NCBI GenBank assembly: GCA_027459505.1
Contig: DAIDIE010000036.1
Location: forward strand, 158,988 to 222,987
Source of the DNA: Acidobacteriota bacterium
GTDB lineage: Bacteria > Acidobacteriota > Terriglobia > Terriglobales > SCQP01
Reading direction: 5' to 3'
DNA: 64,000 nucleotides
Positions 1 to 10,911 of this stretch are shown piece by piece. A model generated the notes under the pieces. The model saw nothing but the letters and a program-made list of their open reading frames with translations. It was not told the DNA's origin and did not search any database. Position 1 is the stretch's first letter; every line of letters begins with the position of its first letter. A program made the translations under genes and the position numbers.

Positions 1-1
1 G

Positions 2-148
2 GCGCTGGGACCGCTCACGCGTGACAACGACGCAGTCTGGCAGTTGAGCGGCAATGTGCAGCAGACAGCGGCCACCGCACTGTCCACCGCCGTTCCCCAA
101 TTGGGAACGCCGCTTCCCAATTTGAAACCCGGCGCCGAAGCGCGCTGA
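2..148 (+). CDS. 3' end of a truncated CDS of unknown function (49 codons visible)
   Basis: Open frame from window start to TGA at 146-148; C-terminus ...QLGTPLPNLKPGAEAR*. Confidence 0.45.
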   Translation, partial: ALGPLTRDNDAVWQLSGNVQQTAATALSTAVPQLGTPLPNLKPGAEAR

Positions 149-284
149 GCCCCGCCCCCCGCTCGTCGCGCTAAAGACCATATCTGCCAGACGTTTGCGG
201 CCCACCACCCAGGGCGCGTCGCTTTGGCCCTCACCTTGCAACAGACCGCAAGCGCGGCAATGCTCGCGCCTTCGGATCTGTGCC

Positions 285-1661
285 ATGTCTAGCCTTTCGC
301 TTCCCTTTCGCCCTCACGTCGTCATCGTTGACCCCCGCACCGAGGTGCGCGAGGTCTGCACCAGTATTGCCGAACAACTGGGCTATGAAGCCACTGGGCT
401 CAGCCGTGGCGGCGACGCGCTGCAACTGCTCAACCAAAGCGCATGCCATATCGTCGTTATCGAAGCGCGGCTGGAAGACATGAGGGGGATCGACTTCATC
501 AGCCAGGCTCGCCTGCTTGCCCCCCGCACCTTGCTGATTTTCACCTCCGCCACCGGGGATGGCAGCCTTGCCGCCCAAGCCATCAAAGCTGGCGCCTGCG
601 AATATCTGCCCAAGCCCTTTGAGGGTGAGGAGTTTCGCGTCCTTTTGGAGGCCGTCATGCGCCGTGCCGGACGGCTCGGGGATGCGCGAACCGCGCGCGA
701 CCAGGCGCGCATCGTCGCCAGCCTCGGAAAGCTGGTGGGGGACTCCCCACCCATGCAAAAGGTCTTTCGCCTCGTCAGCAAGGTGTCGCAGAACCGCTAT
801 CCGGTGCTGGTGCTTGGCGAAAGCGGGACGGGAAAAGAGTTGGTGGCGCGCGCCATTCATTACCAGGGGCCGTGGTGCGACCGCCCCTTCCTGCCCATCG
901 ACTGCGGCGCCCTTAGCCCCACCCTCATTGAAAGTGAGCTGTTCGGACACAGCAAGGGCGCCTTTACGGGCGCCGATCGCGAGCGCAAAGGCCTGCTCGC
1001 CGCCGCCAACGGCGGCACCGTCTTTCTCGATGAAATCGGCGAACTCCCCCTGGAGCAGCAAACTAAAATCCTGCGCGCGATTCAGGAAAAAGAAGTGCGG
1101 CCGCTGGGCAGTTCGCACGCACAGCGCATCGATGTGCGTGTCATTGCCGCCACCAACCGCAACCTGGAGACCGCCGTCGCCGAGGGCACCTTTCGCAAGG
1201 ATCTGTTTTTCCGCCTCAACGTGGTCAGCATCAAGCTACCCCCGCTGCGGGAACGCCCCAGCGATATCCCTCAGCTCATTGAACATTTCATGCTGAAAGC
1301 TAACCCATCCAATGCGACCCCCAAAAGTTTCACCAAGGAGGCCCTGCAAAAAATGTTGGACTATAGTTGGCCGGGCAACGTGCGCGAACTGGAAAACTGC
1401 ATCGACCGCGCCATGGCCATCAGCAACGAACGTTTAATCCAGGAGAGTGACCTGCCGAGCAATATTTACCATGCCCTTCCCGCAACCGCCGCACTGGCTC
1501 CGGCGCCGGTTCTGGTAAGGCCCATGGCCGAGGTCGAGCGCGACGCCATCCTCTCGGCGCTGACCTACTTCCGGGGCGACAAACTGCTGGCCGCCAAATC
1601 ACTCTGTATCGGCAAGACGACCCTGTACCGCAAGCTCAAGGAATACACCGTTGGCGGCTGA
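285..1661 (+). CDS. Sigma-54-dependent response regulator, NtrC family (receiver + AAA+ + Fis-type HTH)
   Basis: Receiver-like N-terminus [22 protein letters not shown] Walker [16 protein letters not shown] (GAFTGA); C-terminal [24 protein letters not shown]; start set at ATG 285. Confidence 0.93.
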   Translation: MSSLSLPFRPHVVIVDPRTEVREVCTSIAEQLGYEATGLSRGGDALQLLNQSACHIVVIEARLEDMRGIDFISQARLLAPRTLLIFTSATGDGSLAAQAIKAGACEYLPKPFEGEEFRVLLEAVMRRAGRLGDARTARDQARIVASLGKLVGDSPPMQKVFRLVSKVSQNRYPVLVLGESGTGKELVARAIHYQGPWCDRPFLPIDCGALSPTLIESELFGHSKGAFTGADRERKGLLAAANGGTVFLDEIGELPLEQQTKILRAIQEKEVRPLGSSHAQRIDVRVIAATNRNLETAVAEGTFRKDLFFRLNVVSIKLPPLRERPSDIPQLIEHFMLKANPSNATPKSFTKEALQKMLDYSWPGNVRELENCIDRAMAISNERLIQESDLPSNIYHALPATAALAPAPVLVRPMAEVERDAILSALTYFRGDKLLAAKSLCIGKTTLYRKLKEYTVGG

Positions 1662-1770
1662 AGACCGCTCTGTGTCGCGTTTGCAGTGCCCACCTGGGAT
1701 GTGCTGCCCCGAATTTAATCCCGGGCACGCCTCCCTGAAGAGCCGAGGAGACGCGCCTTTGGGGAGACGA

Positions 1771-2337
1771 ATGCCAATACAACCGAAACTCTTGCTCTTG
1801 ACCGCTGACCCGGAACTGCGCCAGCTCGTGACCGGCGCCTTGCGTGGCGAGCGTGTGGAGCTCAGCATGGCCGATTCCCTCCATGCGCTCTCTTCCTCCC
1901 CGCCCGACCTGCTCGTTTTGGATGCGAGCCTGGTCAGCACTCTTCCGCAGCTTGCCTCTTGCGGCGCTTTCGCCTCCACCCTGGTGGTCATCGGCGATTG
2001 CGCCGCACCGTTACACGCTTTCCTGCTGGAGAGCGGCGTCGTCGACTTCATACCAAAGCGCGATTGCAAGGCCAAGCTCCCGTTCGTTTTGCAACAACAG
2101 CTAACCTTGACCCGGCTGCGCCTGCTGCGGCAGCGGCGCAGTACCCAGACCATCGCGCCGCTGCGACTGACCGAAGTGCGCGATCTCATCACCAGCATTC
2201 TGGGCAATGCCGAGCTGGTGCTCACCGCCGGCCAACTGCCCTCCCGCTCCCGCTACCGCATCGAACAGATCCGGCTGGCCGCCGAACAGCTCGCACTGGC
2301 TTTGCGCGGGAGCAGCGCGAGCGGCACGCCGGCCTGA
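1771..2337 (+). CDS. Receiver-domain-like protein
   Basis: MPIQPKLLLLTADPELRQLVTGALRGERVEL...DLLVLDASLV resembles a degenerate CheY-like receiver; directly downstream of the NtrC-type gene. Confidence 0.6.
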   Translation: MPIQPKLLLLTADPELRQLVTGALRGERVELSMADSLHALSSSPPDLLVLDASLVSTLPQLASCGAFASTLVVIGDCAAPLHAFLLESGVVDFIPKRDCKAKLPFVLQQQLTLTRLRLLRQRRSTQTIAPLRLTEVRDLITSILGNAELVLTAGQLPSRSRYRIEQIRLAAEQLALALRGSSASGTPA

Positions 2338-2499
2338 GCAGGCTTCCGGCCCATCGCCTCTATTGATGCGGGCCGCCCCCGCAAAAGGGGAAATTTCGCG
2401 CACAGACAGCGCCAGTCGCAAAATAACCATCTAAATTGTTATCTGCGCCCGACGTTGACCACTGCCAGCCGACCCGGCTCGGAAGGACACCTGCGGATT

Positions 2500-2706
2500 A
2501 TGGAGAATAGTGCGAGCTTTAGCGTCAAATGCGGTCGCTGTGGCGTCCGCTTCATTACCCCCCACTGCCCCAAACTTGATCACTTCAGCATCTATCGCGT
2601 CACCTGCCCGCGCTGCTCTTGGCCCGGTCGCTACCTCGCCTCCGAACTTCGCCCTACCGGCGCCAGCGAGCAGAAACTCCCTCCTTCGCCCCGCAAGGCC
2701 TCCTAG
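2500..2706 (+). CDS. Small putative zinc-ribbon protein
   Basis: CGRCGVRF...CPRCSW, two CxxC motifs in a short ORF. Confidence 0.5.
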   Translation: MENSASFSVKCGRCGVRFITPHCPKLDHFSIYRVTCPRCSWPGRYLASELRPTGASEQKLPPSPRKAS

Positions 2707-2889
2707 AGTCCGGTACTCCTTTTCTTCCCTACCCTCCCCACCTCTTCCTGCCACTCTCACTCAGGCTGCTGGGCGCCGGCGGCTCTTTGCCCTCGCTCAC
2801 CCGCTTCCGATGCCCAGCCCCGCTCTCCCGGCAGCTTCTGGAAGACGTGATCATGCCTCTTCGTCTACAATGTTGCCGGTCCCTTTATC

Positions 2890-3107
2890 ATGACGAGCCA
2901 GCGCGGAGTCGAACCGAGTTCGAGGCCGCAGGCCGAAGTGATAGCGATGGTCCGGGGTTGCCGTTGAGGTCCCGCACCGCTGCCGACGCCCGAGTTCGTC
3001 TCCAGGCGAGTCGCAGGGACGCAGAAGAGTGCGGCGTTTTGCAACAGGAACAGCCCCACCGGTCCGCTCAAGCGGGGGGAATAGCAGCGGCCGTGCCGCA
3101 CGGCGGT
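2890..3107 (-). repeat. Dispersed repeat R1, copy a
   Basis: Reverse complement carries GCGGCACGGCCGC, GCAGCGGTGCGGGACC, GGCAACCCCGGACC, ACTTCGGCCTGCG and CTGGCTCGT blocks shared with copies b-i. Confidence 0.8.
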
Positions 3108-3188
3108 TCTGACCGGCTGCCGCTTCCCCTCGAGCGTGCCGGCCTGCCCGTGTGGACGGCCGCCAAACTCCAATGAGGACATGCGCCC

Positions 3189-3785
3189 TTGCATCAACAC
3201 TTGATTCAGCAATTCACGCTCGACCGCGGCGCGCCGGAGATCGAGTATATGGAGCAGTTCTTCGCCGAATTTGAAGAGAAGAAGCTCGCTCACGAACTAC
3301 TGCGCCGCCTCAGCAATCGCCGCCATCTTATCCTGATCTCCATGGCGCCCGCCCTGGACGAGCCCGACCACCTTGTGCCCGTCGCTTTCAAAGTCGGCCA
3401 TGAGCTGCGCGCCGTGGAAACCGATGGGCCCTTGCTGGATTTGGCCTGGCACCTGAACGATTGCGTGAACTTCAGCGAACGAAAAGTCTTTTATAGCTGG
3501 ATCGGTGGCACCCGCAAAGAATGGCGCGGGCAGGGGCATTATCGCGCGCTCACTGAACAGCAGGAAGAGTGGGCGCACAGCCAGGGTTTTGACGAGATCG
3601 TTGTCAAAACCAAGAACAAGTTCCACGCCATGCGCGCCACCCTCGACCATCTCAACTTCGATGTGCTGAAGTTCGAACGCCATCCCTTCGACAACAGCGA
3701 ATCCAAGGTCTACCTGCACAAGTTGATCTCGCCCGAACTGCTGCGCGCCCACCTCACCTCACGCGTGGTGCAGGAGGCGGCCTGA
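3189..3785 (+). CDS. GNAT-family N-acetyltransferase
   Basis: GGTRKEWRGQGHYRALTEQQEEWAHSQGFDEIVVKTKNKFHAMRATLDHLNFDV resembles the GNAT acyl-CoA binding region; TTG start possible, internal ATG at 3250. Confidence 0.7.
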   Translation: MHQHLIQQFTLDRGAPEIEYMEQFFAEFEEKKLAHELLRRLSNRRHLILISMAPALDEPDHLVPVAFKVGHELRAVETDGPLLDLAWHLNDCVNFSERKVFYSWIGGTRKEWRGQGHYRALTEQQEEWAHSQGFDEIVVKTKNKFHAMRATLDHLNFDVLKFERHPFDNSESKVYLHKLISPELLRAHLTSRVVQEAA

Positions 3786-3795
3786 TCCAGGCAGT

Positions 3796-3832
3796 AAAAA
3801 AGGGCACGCCTTAACAGGCGTGCCCTTTTTTA
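3796..3832. terminator. Rho-independent terminator, likely bidirectional
   Basis: aaaaaagggcacgccttaacaggcgtgccctttttta: perfect stem with A and T tracts between convergent genes. Confidence 0.9.
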
Positions 3833-3849
3833 TGCCGGTTCAAAATCAC

Positions 3850-4326
3850 TTACCCCGGCAGGTGACAGTGCTTCTGTCCACTTTTCGCCAGATAACGCTG
3901 GTGATACTCCTCGGCCCGGTAGAAAGGCGCCGCCGCCACAATCTGCGTCACAATGGGGCGCTTGTAATCCCCGCTGGCCGCCCGCTCCTGCAGCGAAGCA
4001 AGCGCCTCGCGCTCCTGCTCCGCGGAATGAAAGAAGATCACCGACCGGTACTGCGTGCCCACGTCCGGCCCCTGCCGGTTCAAGGTCGTCGGATCATGAT
4101 TTTCCCAAAAGACCTTCAGCAACGCGCGGAAAGAGACCCTCCCCGGATCAAACTCCACCTGCACCACTTCCGCATGCCCGGTCTGATCGCTGCACACGTC
4201 CTGATAGCTGGGATCGGGAAAACTTCCGCCCTCGTAGCCCACCGCCGTATTGACTACGCCGGGAACGCTGCGGAATGCCTCTTCCACGCCCCAAAAACAT
4301 CCTGCTCCGAATGTGGCTTTCTCCAT
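3850..4326 (-). CDS. msrA: Peptide methionine-S-sulfoxide reductase
   Basis: MEKATFGAGCFWGVEEAF...GYEGG...HAEVVQVEFDP: classic MsrA GCFWG motif. Confidence 0.95.
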   Translation of the reverse strand: MEKATFGAGCFWGVEEAFRSVPGVVNTAVGYEGGSFPDPSYQDVCSDQTGHAEVVQVEFDPGRVSFRALLKVFWENHDPTTLNRQGPDVGTQYRSVIFFHSAEQEREALASLQERAASGDYKRPIVTQIVAAAPFYRAEEYHQRYLAKSGQKHCHLPG

Positions 4327-4399
4327 GTGTGCGACTCCTGTCCCTAGTTTAGCGTCGCTTGTGAGAGGCCGCCCGCTCACTTGGGCGAACCGCCGCCCG

Positions 4400-4615
4400 C
4401 TATTCCGAGAAGATGTCTTCTATTGCGCGGCCAAAAATCCGCGCCAGCTTGAACGCCAGCGGCAGACTGGGATCGAAGCGCCCGGTCTCCACCGCGTTCA
4501 CTGACTGCCGCGATACTCCGAGCTGCTCAGCCAGATCGGCCTGACTCCAGCTTCGCTCCGCACGTAATTGGCGCAGGTTGTTCTTCACCGTATACTCACC
4601 TTGCTGCACGCGCAT
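4400..4615 (-). CDS. XRE/Cro-family HTH transcriptional regulator
   Basis: VKNNLRQLRAERSWSQADLAEQLGVSRQSVNAVETGRFDPSLPLAFKLARIF. Confidence 0.88.
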   Translation of the reverse strand: MRVQQGEYTVKNNLRQLRAERSWSQADLAEQLGVSRQSVNAVETGRFDPSLPLAFKLARIFGRAIEDIFSE

Positions 4616-4653
4616 GCAACCGCCCCTTGTGCCGGGGTCAGCGGTGCGCTCCC

Positions 4654-5109
4654 TTACCGGTAGCTCCAGCGCAGGATGCGGAAGGAAATACCGGTTGCCG
4701 CAAACATCAGGTCGGCGTTGAGCATCGCCATGGGAAACGGCGCCTTGTAGGTCACCATCAACACCCCGACGATCGCGTCGCCCGCCATGGTCACCGCCAC
4801 TCCCCACAGCACCGCCCGGATCACCAGCATACGAATGAACTCATCCGGCTCGGATTTCAGGTAGCGCCCCACAATGGCCACTGCCCAAAGCACTGGGATA
4901 ACAGAGAGCAGCGCCACGGCCACGGTCAGCCCCGCGGAGGCATGCACCACCGCGGCGGCGCGCCAAAGCGACGGGTAGGCCTCCAGCAGCGGATTGGGCT
5001 TGCCCGGAACCAGAAACGTGCCCACCACGGTCAACAGCAGGGTGGCCGACAGCAAGAGCACCGTCCGGCGTTGCAGAGGAGTGAGTTGAGCTTTGCAGAA
5101 CAGAGCCAT
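4654..5109 (-). CDS. Four-TM integral membrane protein paired with the XRE regulator
   Basis: Several hydrophobic segments; same strand, just upstream of the XRE gene. Confidence 0.7.
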   Translation of the reverse strand: MALFCKAQLTPLQRRTVLLLSATLLLTVVGTFLVPGKPNPLLEAYPSLWRAAAVVHASAGLTVAVALLSVIPVLWAVAIVGRYLKSEPDEFIRMLVIRAVLWGVAVTMAGDAIVGVLMVTYKAPFPMAMLNADLMFAATGISFRILRWSYR

Positions 5110-5241
5110 AAGGGTTCTCCTGATACAGCAGACAAGTACACTTTACATTCACCTGACGCGCTTGTCAAGTACGCTTGTCATTTTTGCGGCCACTGCCTCT
5201 CCCTCGGCTCGCAGCACGCACCACGTATAGTGGAAGAAGCA

Positions 5242-5745
5242 ATGCAATTCAGCTTTCACTGCACGGACGAAGAGTACCGCGAAGCCATGCACGGCTATGA
5301 ACATGCCGGGCGCATGCTGGTCATCCTGTTTTGGGCGCTAATTTTCTTTGGCGTCTTTGTCGGCATCGAGTTTCTGGCGCAACTCGCACTCCAGCACACC
5401 TTCAATCCCGCTACGCTGGCGATGAGCGGTGTCTGCTTTCTTTTGGCGGCGCTGAACTGGAAAGGTCGCAAAGGACGCGAAGCGGCGCGACGGACGGGAC
5501 TCTCACAGGAAATTCACGGCGATATCGACGCCAATGGCGTTGCCTTGGCCACTAAAAGCGGCACACGCAGCTTGCCCTGGGAAGCCTTCGGAGAGTTTCG
5601 CGAAACCCCCAACTTGTTTCTCTTGTTTGAAAGCCGGCGCGTCTACATCTTTCCCAAACGCGCTTTCAGCGGCGCCGAACAGGAGAGTTTCCGTAAACTG
5701 GCGAGTACGAAGGTGGAGCCGGAGCGCTGGCGCCGCCGCAAATAA
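5242..5745 (+). CDS. YcxB-like membrane protein
   Basis: Two N-terminal TM segments, then IDANGVALATKSGTRSLPWEAFGEFRETPNLFLLFESRRVYIFPKRAFS. Confidence 0.65.
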   Translation: MQFSFHCTDEEYREAMHGYEHAGRMLVILFWALIFFGVFVGIEFLAQLALQHTFNPATLAMSGVCFLLAALNWKGRKGREAARRTGLSQEIHGDIDANGVALATKSGTRSLPWEAFGEFRETPNLFLLFESRRVYIFPKRAFSGAEQESFRKLASTKVEPERWRRRK

Positions 5746-5782
5746 CAGCACTCCTGCCGGAGGGGCGGCGTGAGTGCCGTGG

Positions 5783-5926
5783 GTTGTGGCACGGCCGCTT
5801 TTACGCCACCCGCTTCTTCATCTGGCCGAAGCTCACGGATACGGGCCGGCGTCGCCAGCGCTGCGGCTCCAAAACAGCAACCTCGGACCTTCGCGACTAC
5901 TTCGGCCTGCGATTTCGATCCCCACA
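5783..5926 (+). repeat. Dispersed repeat R1, copy b
   Basis: ggcacggccgcttttacgccacccgcttc...ggccgaagctcacggat...gcctgcgatttcgat. Confidence 0.8.
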
Positions 5927-6026
5927 AAGAAAGAAAACGCAGGCGCGCATTCTTCAGATACCTTGCTGTTTCACAGCGGCTGCTGCTACCCAAAGCAGCC
6001 GAGTTGTGGCAAGATAATGAAGGCGT

Positions 6027-6103
<77 letters not shown>

Positions 6104-6285
6104 ACACATCTTCTTTCTCCCTCACAACTGAATAATTCGCTGCGAGGTGCTCAGGCGGACGGTGCGCGCCCTCGGCGCTCATTTTGTGCCCTCGCGCGAC
6201 CTACGCCTGAGACCCTGGCGCTAAGCACGGTCAAATGGGGACAAAAGCCTGGGGCAAAAGCATCTTGGCGAAGCTGCCTCCCTCA

Positions 6286-6975
6286 TCAGACCGTTTCTTT
6301 TTCCGCCTCAAGCGCGGCCAGAGCTTCACCGGGATTCAGGAGGAATTTCCCGATATAGCGGCGCATGCGAATCTGCCACCAACGCAGGCCGCAAGAGCGG
6401 GCTTCGCGTAATGCGCGTGCCGTGCTCCACCCCTCAACAGACACGCGATAGACGGCAATCACTTCTCCAGTGCGCTCCGTTCCCCGGCGGCAATGCACAA
6501 ACACGGGCTGCCGGACGGGGTCCAGCAAAACCGACTGAATGCGCCGCATGGCTTCTAAGCCCGGCGGGTTGAAGAAGGGCAGCGGCTCGCTAACGAAGTT
6601 CATGCCCTGCTGTTCAACCAGCGGGCGCTCGGCTAACGCCTCTTCGGGTTTGCGCAGGTTGATCACGGTCCGCACCCCCAGCCGGCGCAATTGCGCAATA
6701 CCCTCGGCGGTTGGCTGGGCGCCGCGGTAGAGCGTCTCATTGACGCGGTGGAAGTTCGGCAACGCGGGATCCTCTCCCTGCCGCAGGGGTGGCAGCAGCG
6801 CCTTACGCGCGCCCGCCAGAGCGGCCAACCCAAGCAGTGCGATTTCGGCGTACTCGCGCGGCCACAACGGCCAATGGGGATGCAAGTGGCGTAACCAGCC
6901 CCGTTCCATAACTTGGCCGTGCAGCAGTCGAGTACTGTCCATCAGCTGCTGCAGTTTTGGCGAGGCGGAGTTCAT
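6286..6975 (-). CDS. Tyrosine/dual-specificity phosphatase-like protein
   Basis: FHRVNETLYRGAQPTAEG...GVRTVINLRKPEE...VFVHCRRGTERTG (HCx5R). Confidence 0.85.
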   Translation of the reverse strand: MNSASPKLQQLMDSTRLLHGQVMERGWLRHLHPHWPLWPREYAEIALLGLAALAGARKALLPPLRQGEDPALPNFHRVNETLYRGAQPTAEGIAQLRRLGVRTVINLRKPEEALAERPLVEQQGMNFVSEPLPFFNPPGLEAMRRIQSVLLDPVRQPVFVHCRRGTERTGEVIAVYRVSVEGWSTARALREARSCGLRWWQIRMRRYIGKFLLNPGEALAALEAEKETV

Positions 6976-7550
6976 GCTTTTGATGCGGCCTCTCCCGCCA
7001 GTCCCAACTCGCCCGCGATAGCGCGCATGGCGTTCAGACAAAAGCTGATGTGCTCGTCCAGCGGCACGCCCAGTTCCTCCGCGCCCCGGTAAACGTCATC
7101 GCGGCTGACGCTACGCGCAAACGCCTTGTCCTTGAGCTTCTTGCGCACAGCCGCCGGTTCCACCTCGGCCAGGCTGCGGCCCGGCTTCACCAGCGCACAG
7201 GCGGTTAAAAACCCCGAAAGTTCGTCACAGGCGAACAGCGCCTTCTCCATAAGAGACTGGCGAGAAACCCCGGTGTAATCGGCATGGCTCAAAATCGCTC
7301 GCCGGATGTGATCGGGGTAGCCCAAGGCGGTAAGAATCTCATTCCCCTTCAAGGGATGGTCGGGGGCCTCGGGCCACCGCTCATAGTCGAAATCGTGCAG
7401 CAGCCCCGCCACGCCCCACTCCTCCTCATTTTCGGCAAAGCGGCGCGCGTAAGCCCGCATACAGGCCTCGACTGCGAGCATGTGCTTGCGCAGGCTGGGT
7501 GATTCAGTGTACTGGCAGAGCAGTTCCCAGGCTTGTTGGCGGCTGTGCAT
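6972..7550 (-). CDS. HD-domain hydrolase
   Basis: H..AVEACMRAYA...GVAGLLHDFDYERWPE...HADYTG; 4-bp overlap with the downstream phosphatase gene. Confidence 0.85.
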   Translation of the reverse strand: MHSRQQAWELLCQYTESPSLRKHMLAVEACMRAYARRFAENEEEWGVAGLLHDFDYERWPEAPDHPLKGNEILTALGYPDHIRRAILSHADYTGVSRQSLMEKALFACDELSGFLTACALVKPGRSLAEVEPAAVRKKLKDKAFARSVSRDDVYRGAEELGVPLDEHISFCLNAMRAIAGELGLAGEAASKA

Positions 7551-7620
7551 TCGTTTCCCGCTGAGGTTCGCCCGGCCTGGAGCAAACCGGAACAAATCAG
7601 TACTGCTCCTGCCGGACCAA

Positions 7621-7823
7621 GCGGCACGGCCGCTTTTTTTACTACCCGCTTCGATCTCTGGCGCCCACCCGCACGCTCGACCCCGCGTGCACGGGGCGGC
7701 GCGGGGGCACCGGCCGAAGCTCACAAATGTTGGCGGTCTTTACGAGTCGCCAGCGGTGCGGGACCCAAACGGCAACCCCGGACCTTTAGTCGCGGCCGTC
7801 AGTTCGCCTCGGCCCTGGCTCGT
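7621..7823 (+). repeat. Dispersed repeat R1, copy c
   Basis: gcggcacggccgcttttttt...accggccgaagctcac...gtcgccagcggtgcgggacccaaacggcaaccccggacc...cctcggccctggctcgt; abuts the nuoB stop. Confidence 0.85.
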
Positions 7824-8477
7824 TTAGCGCGCCGGAGCGGCTTCAATTTCCGTCTCCAGGTTAAGCACCTTCCGGAAGCTGCCACGCTCGTTTTGGATCT
7901 TCTGCTGCAACAGCAGGATCGCGTATATCAGTTGCTCGGGACGCGGCGGACAGCCGGGCACGTACACGTCGACCGGCAGGACCTGATTCACCCCTTGCAC
8001 CAAGGCGTAATTGTTGAAAACGCCGCCGGAGGTGGCACAGGCGCCCATGCTGATGACGTACTTCGGCTCCGGCATCTGCTCGTACAGCTGGCGAATCACA
8101 GGCGCCATTTTCTGCGACACCCGCCCGGCAATAATCATCAGATCGGATTGCCGCGGCGAAGGACGGAAAACCTCGGCGCCAAAACGCGCAATGTCGAAGC
8201 GGGAAGCCGACATGGACATCATTTCAATCGCGCAGCAGGCCAGCCCGAATGTCATCGGCCAGATCGAGTTCTTGCGCACCCAGTTCAGCGCATTGTCCAG
8301 GGTGGTGAGCACAAACCCATCCTGCTGTTGGTTGCCATAAAGCCACTGCCGCGAGTCGTGCGGATCTAGATTGAGATAGCGATCGCGACCCACGCTGTGT
8401 GCCTGCAGCTCATTGCTATTCGGCTCGGTCTGAAGGCCACCGGCAGGCCCTTGCGGCGCCGTGCTGTCGTTGCTCAT
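7824..8477 (-). CDS. nuoB: NADH-quinone oxidoreductase subunit B
   Basis: [15 protein letters not shown]...[55 protein letters not shown]...VPGCPPRPE. Confidence 0.96.
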   Translation of the reverse strand: MSNDSTAPQGPAGGLQTEPNSNELQAHSVGRDRYLNLDPHDSRQWLYGNQQQDGFVLTTLDNALNWVRKNSIWPMTFGLACCAIEMMSMSASRFDIARFGAEVFRPSPRQSDLMIIAGRVSQKMAPVIRQLYEQMPEPKYVISMGACATSGGVFNNYALVQGVNQVLPVDVYVPGCPPRPEQLIYAILLLQQKIQNERGSFRKVLNLETEIEAAPAR

Positions 8478-8784
8478 AGGAACATTTTCCCACACAAAAC
8501 CTCCACCCGGCTGCTACCAGCAGGTGCTCGTGCTCACGCGAGCACCCCCGCCGCTGTCCCCCGTCGGTGTTCCACGGTTCCGCGCTACACTGGTAAAGAG
8601 TCTGCCGGATGAATTGCGCCCGTTGTGCGCAGGATGGTGCACGCCAGGTCCGTGCGCGTGCCGCGCGGCCGCTTCCCGCCCGGGATTTGCCGGTGGCGCA
8701 CAGGTCTCCATCATTGGACGTCTCAGCTTAAAGTTTTCAGAGAGGCTGGCCGCTTGATCGCCAGCCACGGAAGGATGAACCGCA

Positions 8785-10065
8785 TTGGTCGACGCGACGT
8801 TGGAATGCAAGCGCGAACTGGAAATCGAGATTCCGGCCGCTGAAGTGGAACAGGCTTTTACCCGAATTGCTGGCGAATACCAGCGCAAGGTGCGTATCCC
8901 CGGCTTCCGTCCTGGCAAGGCGCCGCTGTCGCTGGTGCGCCAGCGCTTCCAGGACAGCATCCGTCAGGAGATCCTGGAGTCGCTCATCCCGGCTCACCTG
9001 CGCAGCGCCTTTGAACGCGAAAACCTGGAACCCGTCTCGCGCCCCAGCATCGACGATCTTCATTTCCATGCCGGTGAGCCATTGCGCTTCAAAGCCAGCT
9101 TCGAAGTCATGCCGGAAATCCATTTGGCCGACTACACGTCGCTCCGTCTGGACCCTGTTCCCGAGCCCCCCACGCCGCTGGACGAAGAAGTGGAAAAGCG
9201 CCTGGAACAGATTCGTAATCAGTCGGCTACCTACGAAGATCTCAGCGGCGACGAGGCTGTGCTGGCCGATGGGCTGGTTGCGGTGGTCAGCTACGACCGA
9301 ACCGATGAGGGCGAGCAGGAACCCCGCCATGTGGCCGAGAGCCGCATTGAAATCGGCAGTCCCGACGTGGTCAACGATTTCAGCGAGCACCTGCGCGGCG
9401 CCCGTATTGGCGACGAACGCGAATTCGACATCCACTACCCGGCCGACTTTCCCCACGAGGAAATCGCCGGCAAGACCGTGCATTACAAGCTGCAGGTGAA
9501 GGCCGTCCAGCGCAAACAGCTTCCCGCCCTCGATGACGAGTTCGCCAAGAAGGCAGGGCACGAAAGTCTTGAGGAATACCGCAACGCGCTGCGCGACCGT
9601 GTTCGTCATCAGCGCGAGCATGAAAAAGACGAAGCTGAACACACCCAGCTGCTCGACAAGCTGGTGGACATGCATCCCTTCCCTGTACCTGATGCCCTCA
9701 TTGAGCATCAAATCGATCAGCGCTTGGATCGCGGTTTGCGCTCGTTGGCGGCCCAGGGTCTGGATCCCCGCAAGTTGCAGCTCGACTGGGGACAAATTCG
9801 CTCCGCCGAGCGTGAGCAGGCAGCGCGCGACGTGAAGATTTCGATCTTATTGGACAAAATCGCTGACGCGGAACACTTGGAAGCCTCACCGGAGGCCTTG
9901 GAGGCGGAACTGGCCGGCTACAGTGAACGTTTACAGCAGCCGGTGGATGTAGTGCGCCGCCGTTTGACAGAAACTGGCACGCTGGATACGATCAAAAGCA
10001 GATTAAAGAGCTCCAAAACGCTCGAGTTCCTGCACAACAGTGCCACCGGAAAGAATCCCCAATAA
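8785..10065 (+). CDS. tig: Trigger factor
   Basis: [22 protein letters not shown]; 426 aa; directly upstream of clpP-clpX. Confidence 0.95.
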   Translation: MVDATLECKRELEIEIPAAEVEQAFTRIAGEYQRKVRIPGFRPGKAPLSLVRQRFQDSIRQEILESLIPAHLRSAFERENLEPVSRPSIDDLHFHAGEPLRFKASFEVMPEIHLADYTSLRLDPVPEPPTPLDEEVEKRLEQIRNQSATYEDLSGDEAVLADGLVAVVSYDRTDEGEQEPRHVAESRIEIGSPDVVNDFSEHLRGARIGDEREFDIHYPADFPHEEIAGKTVHYKLQVKAVQRKQLPALDDEFAKKAGHESLEEYRNALRDRVRHQREHEKDEAEHTQLLDKLVDMHPFPVPDALIEHQIDQRLDRGLRSLAAQGLDPRKLQLDWGQIRSAEREQAARDVKISILLDKIADAEHLEASPEALEAELAGYSERLQQPVDVVRRRLTETGTLDTIKSRLKSSKTLEFLHNSATGKNPQ

Positions 10066-10099
10066 TCCCCTTTCTTTCCAGCATCACTACCCAAAGCAC

Positions 10100-10726
10100 A
10101 TGAAGAACGATCTCTACCAAAACCTTCCCGGTGCGCATGCGGCGCTGGTGCCCATGGTGGTGGAACAGACCAGCCGCGGAGAGCGCGCTTACGACATCTA
10201 CTCACGGCTGTTACGTGACAACATCATCTTTATCGGCACCCCGATCGACGATGCCATCGCCAACCTGGTCACCGCGCAATTGCTGTTTTTGGAGGCGGAA
10301 GATCCCGATAAGGATATTTCCCTTTACATCAACAGCCCCGGCGGATCGATTACCGCGGGCATGGCCATCTACGACACCATGCAGTTCATCCGCCCCGATG
10401 TCACCACCATTTGCATCGGTCAGGCCGCCAGCATGGCCGCGCTGCTGTTGGCGGCGGGAGCTGCCAAGAAGCGCTTCGCGCTGCCGCACTCGCGCATCCT
10501 GATTCACCAACCCTCCATGGGCGGACTCTCCGGACAGGCCACCGACATTGACATCCATGCGCGCGAGATCCTGCGCATGCGCGAGATTACCAACGATATT
10601 TTGGCCAGTCACACCGGTCAGGACTTAAAGAAGATCGAAAAGGATGTCGAGCGCGACTTCATCATGAACGCGCAGCAGGCTAAGGAGTACGGCATCGTGG
10701 ACGATATTATCTTTAAGCACAAATAA
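10100..10726 (+). CDS. clpP: ATP-dependent Clp protease proteolytic subunit
   Basis: [20 protein letters not shown]...[11 protein letters not shown]...HSRILIHQP. Confidence 0.98.
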   Translation: MKNDLYQNLPGAHAALVPMVVEQTSRGERAYDIYSRLLRDNIIFIGTPIDDAIANLVTAQLLFLEAEDPDKDISLYINSPGGSITAGMAIYDTMQFIRPDVTTICIGQAASMAALLLAAGAAKKRFALPHSRILIHQPSMGGLSGQATDIDIHAREILRMREITNDILASHTGQDLKKIEKDVERDFIMNAQQAKEYGIVDDIIFKHK

Positions 10727-10911
10727 AGGGCGGCGAGACGCGCGCCCTGCTGGCCGAAACCGGCCTCGGCCTCCCAGACTTGCCCGGGATGTCCGCCGGA
10801 CTAGTGAGGTAATTCACCGCTGTTGACCCAAAGGCCAGTCCGCAGTACGCTGCGGAGTAGATGTCCGGGAAAGCGGGCTAGCCACAGCAGCTAGCAGTCC
10901 TTGTCCAGCAG

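Noticed and set aside
231-1118. 295-aa ORF antisense to the NtrC-type gene
   Set aside because: Same mirror-frame effect; no recognisable domain.
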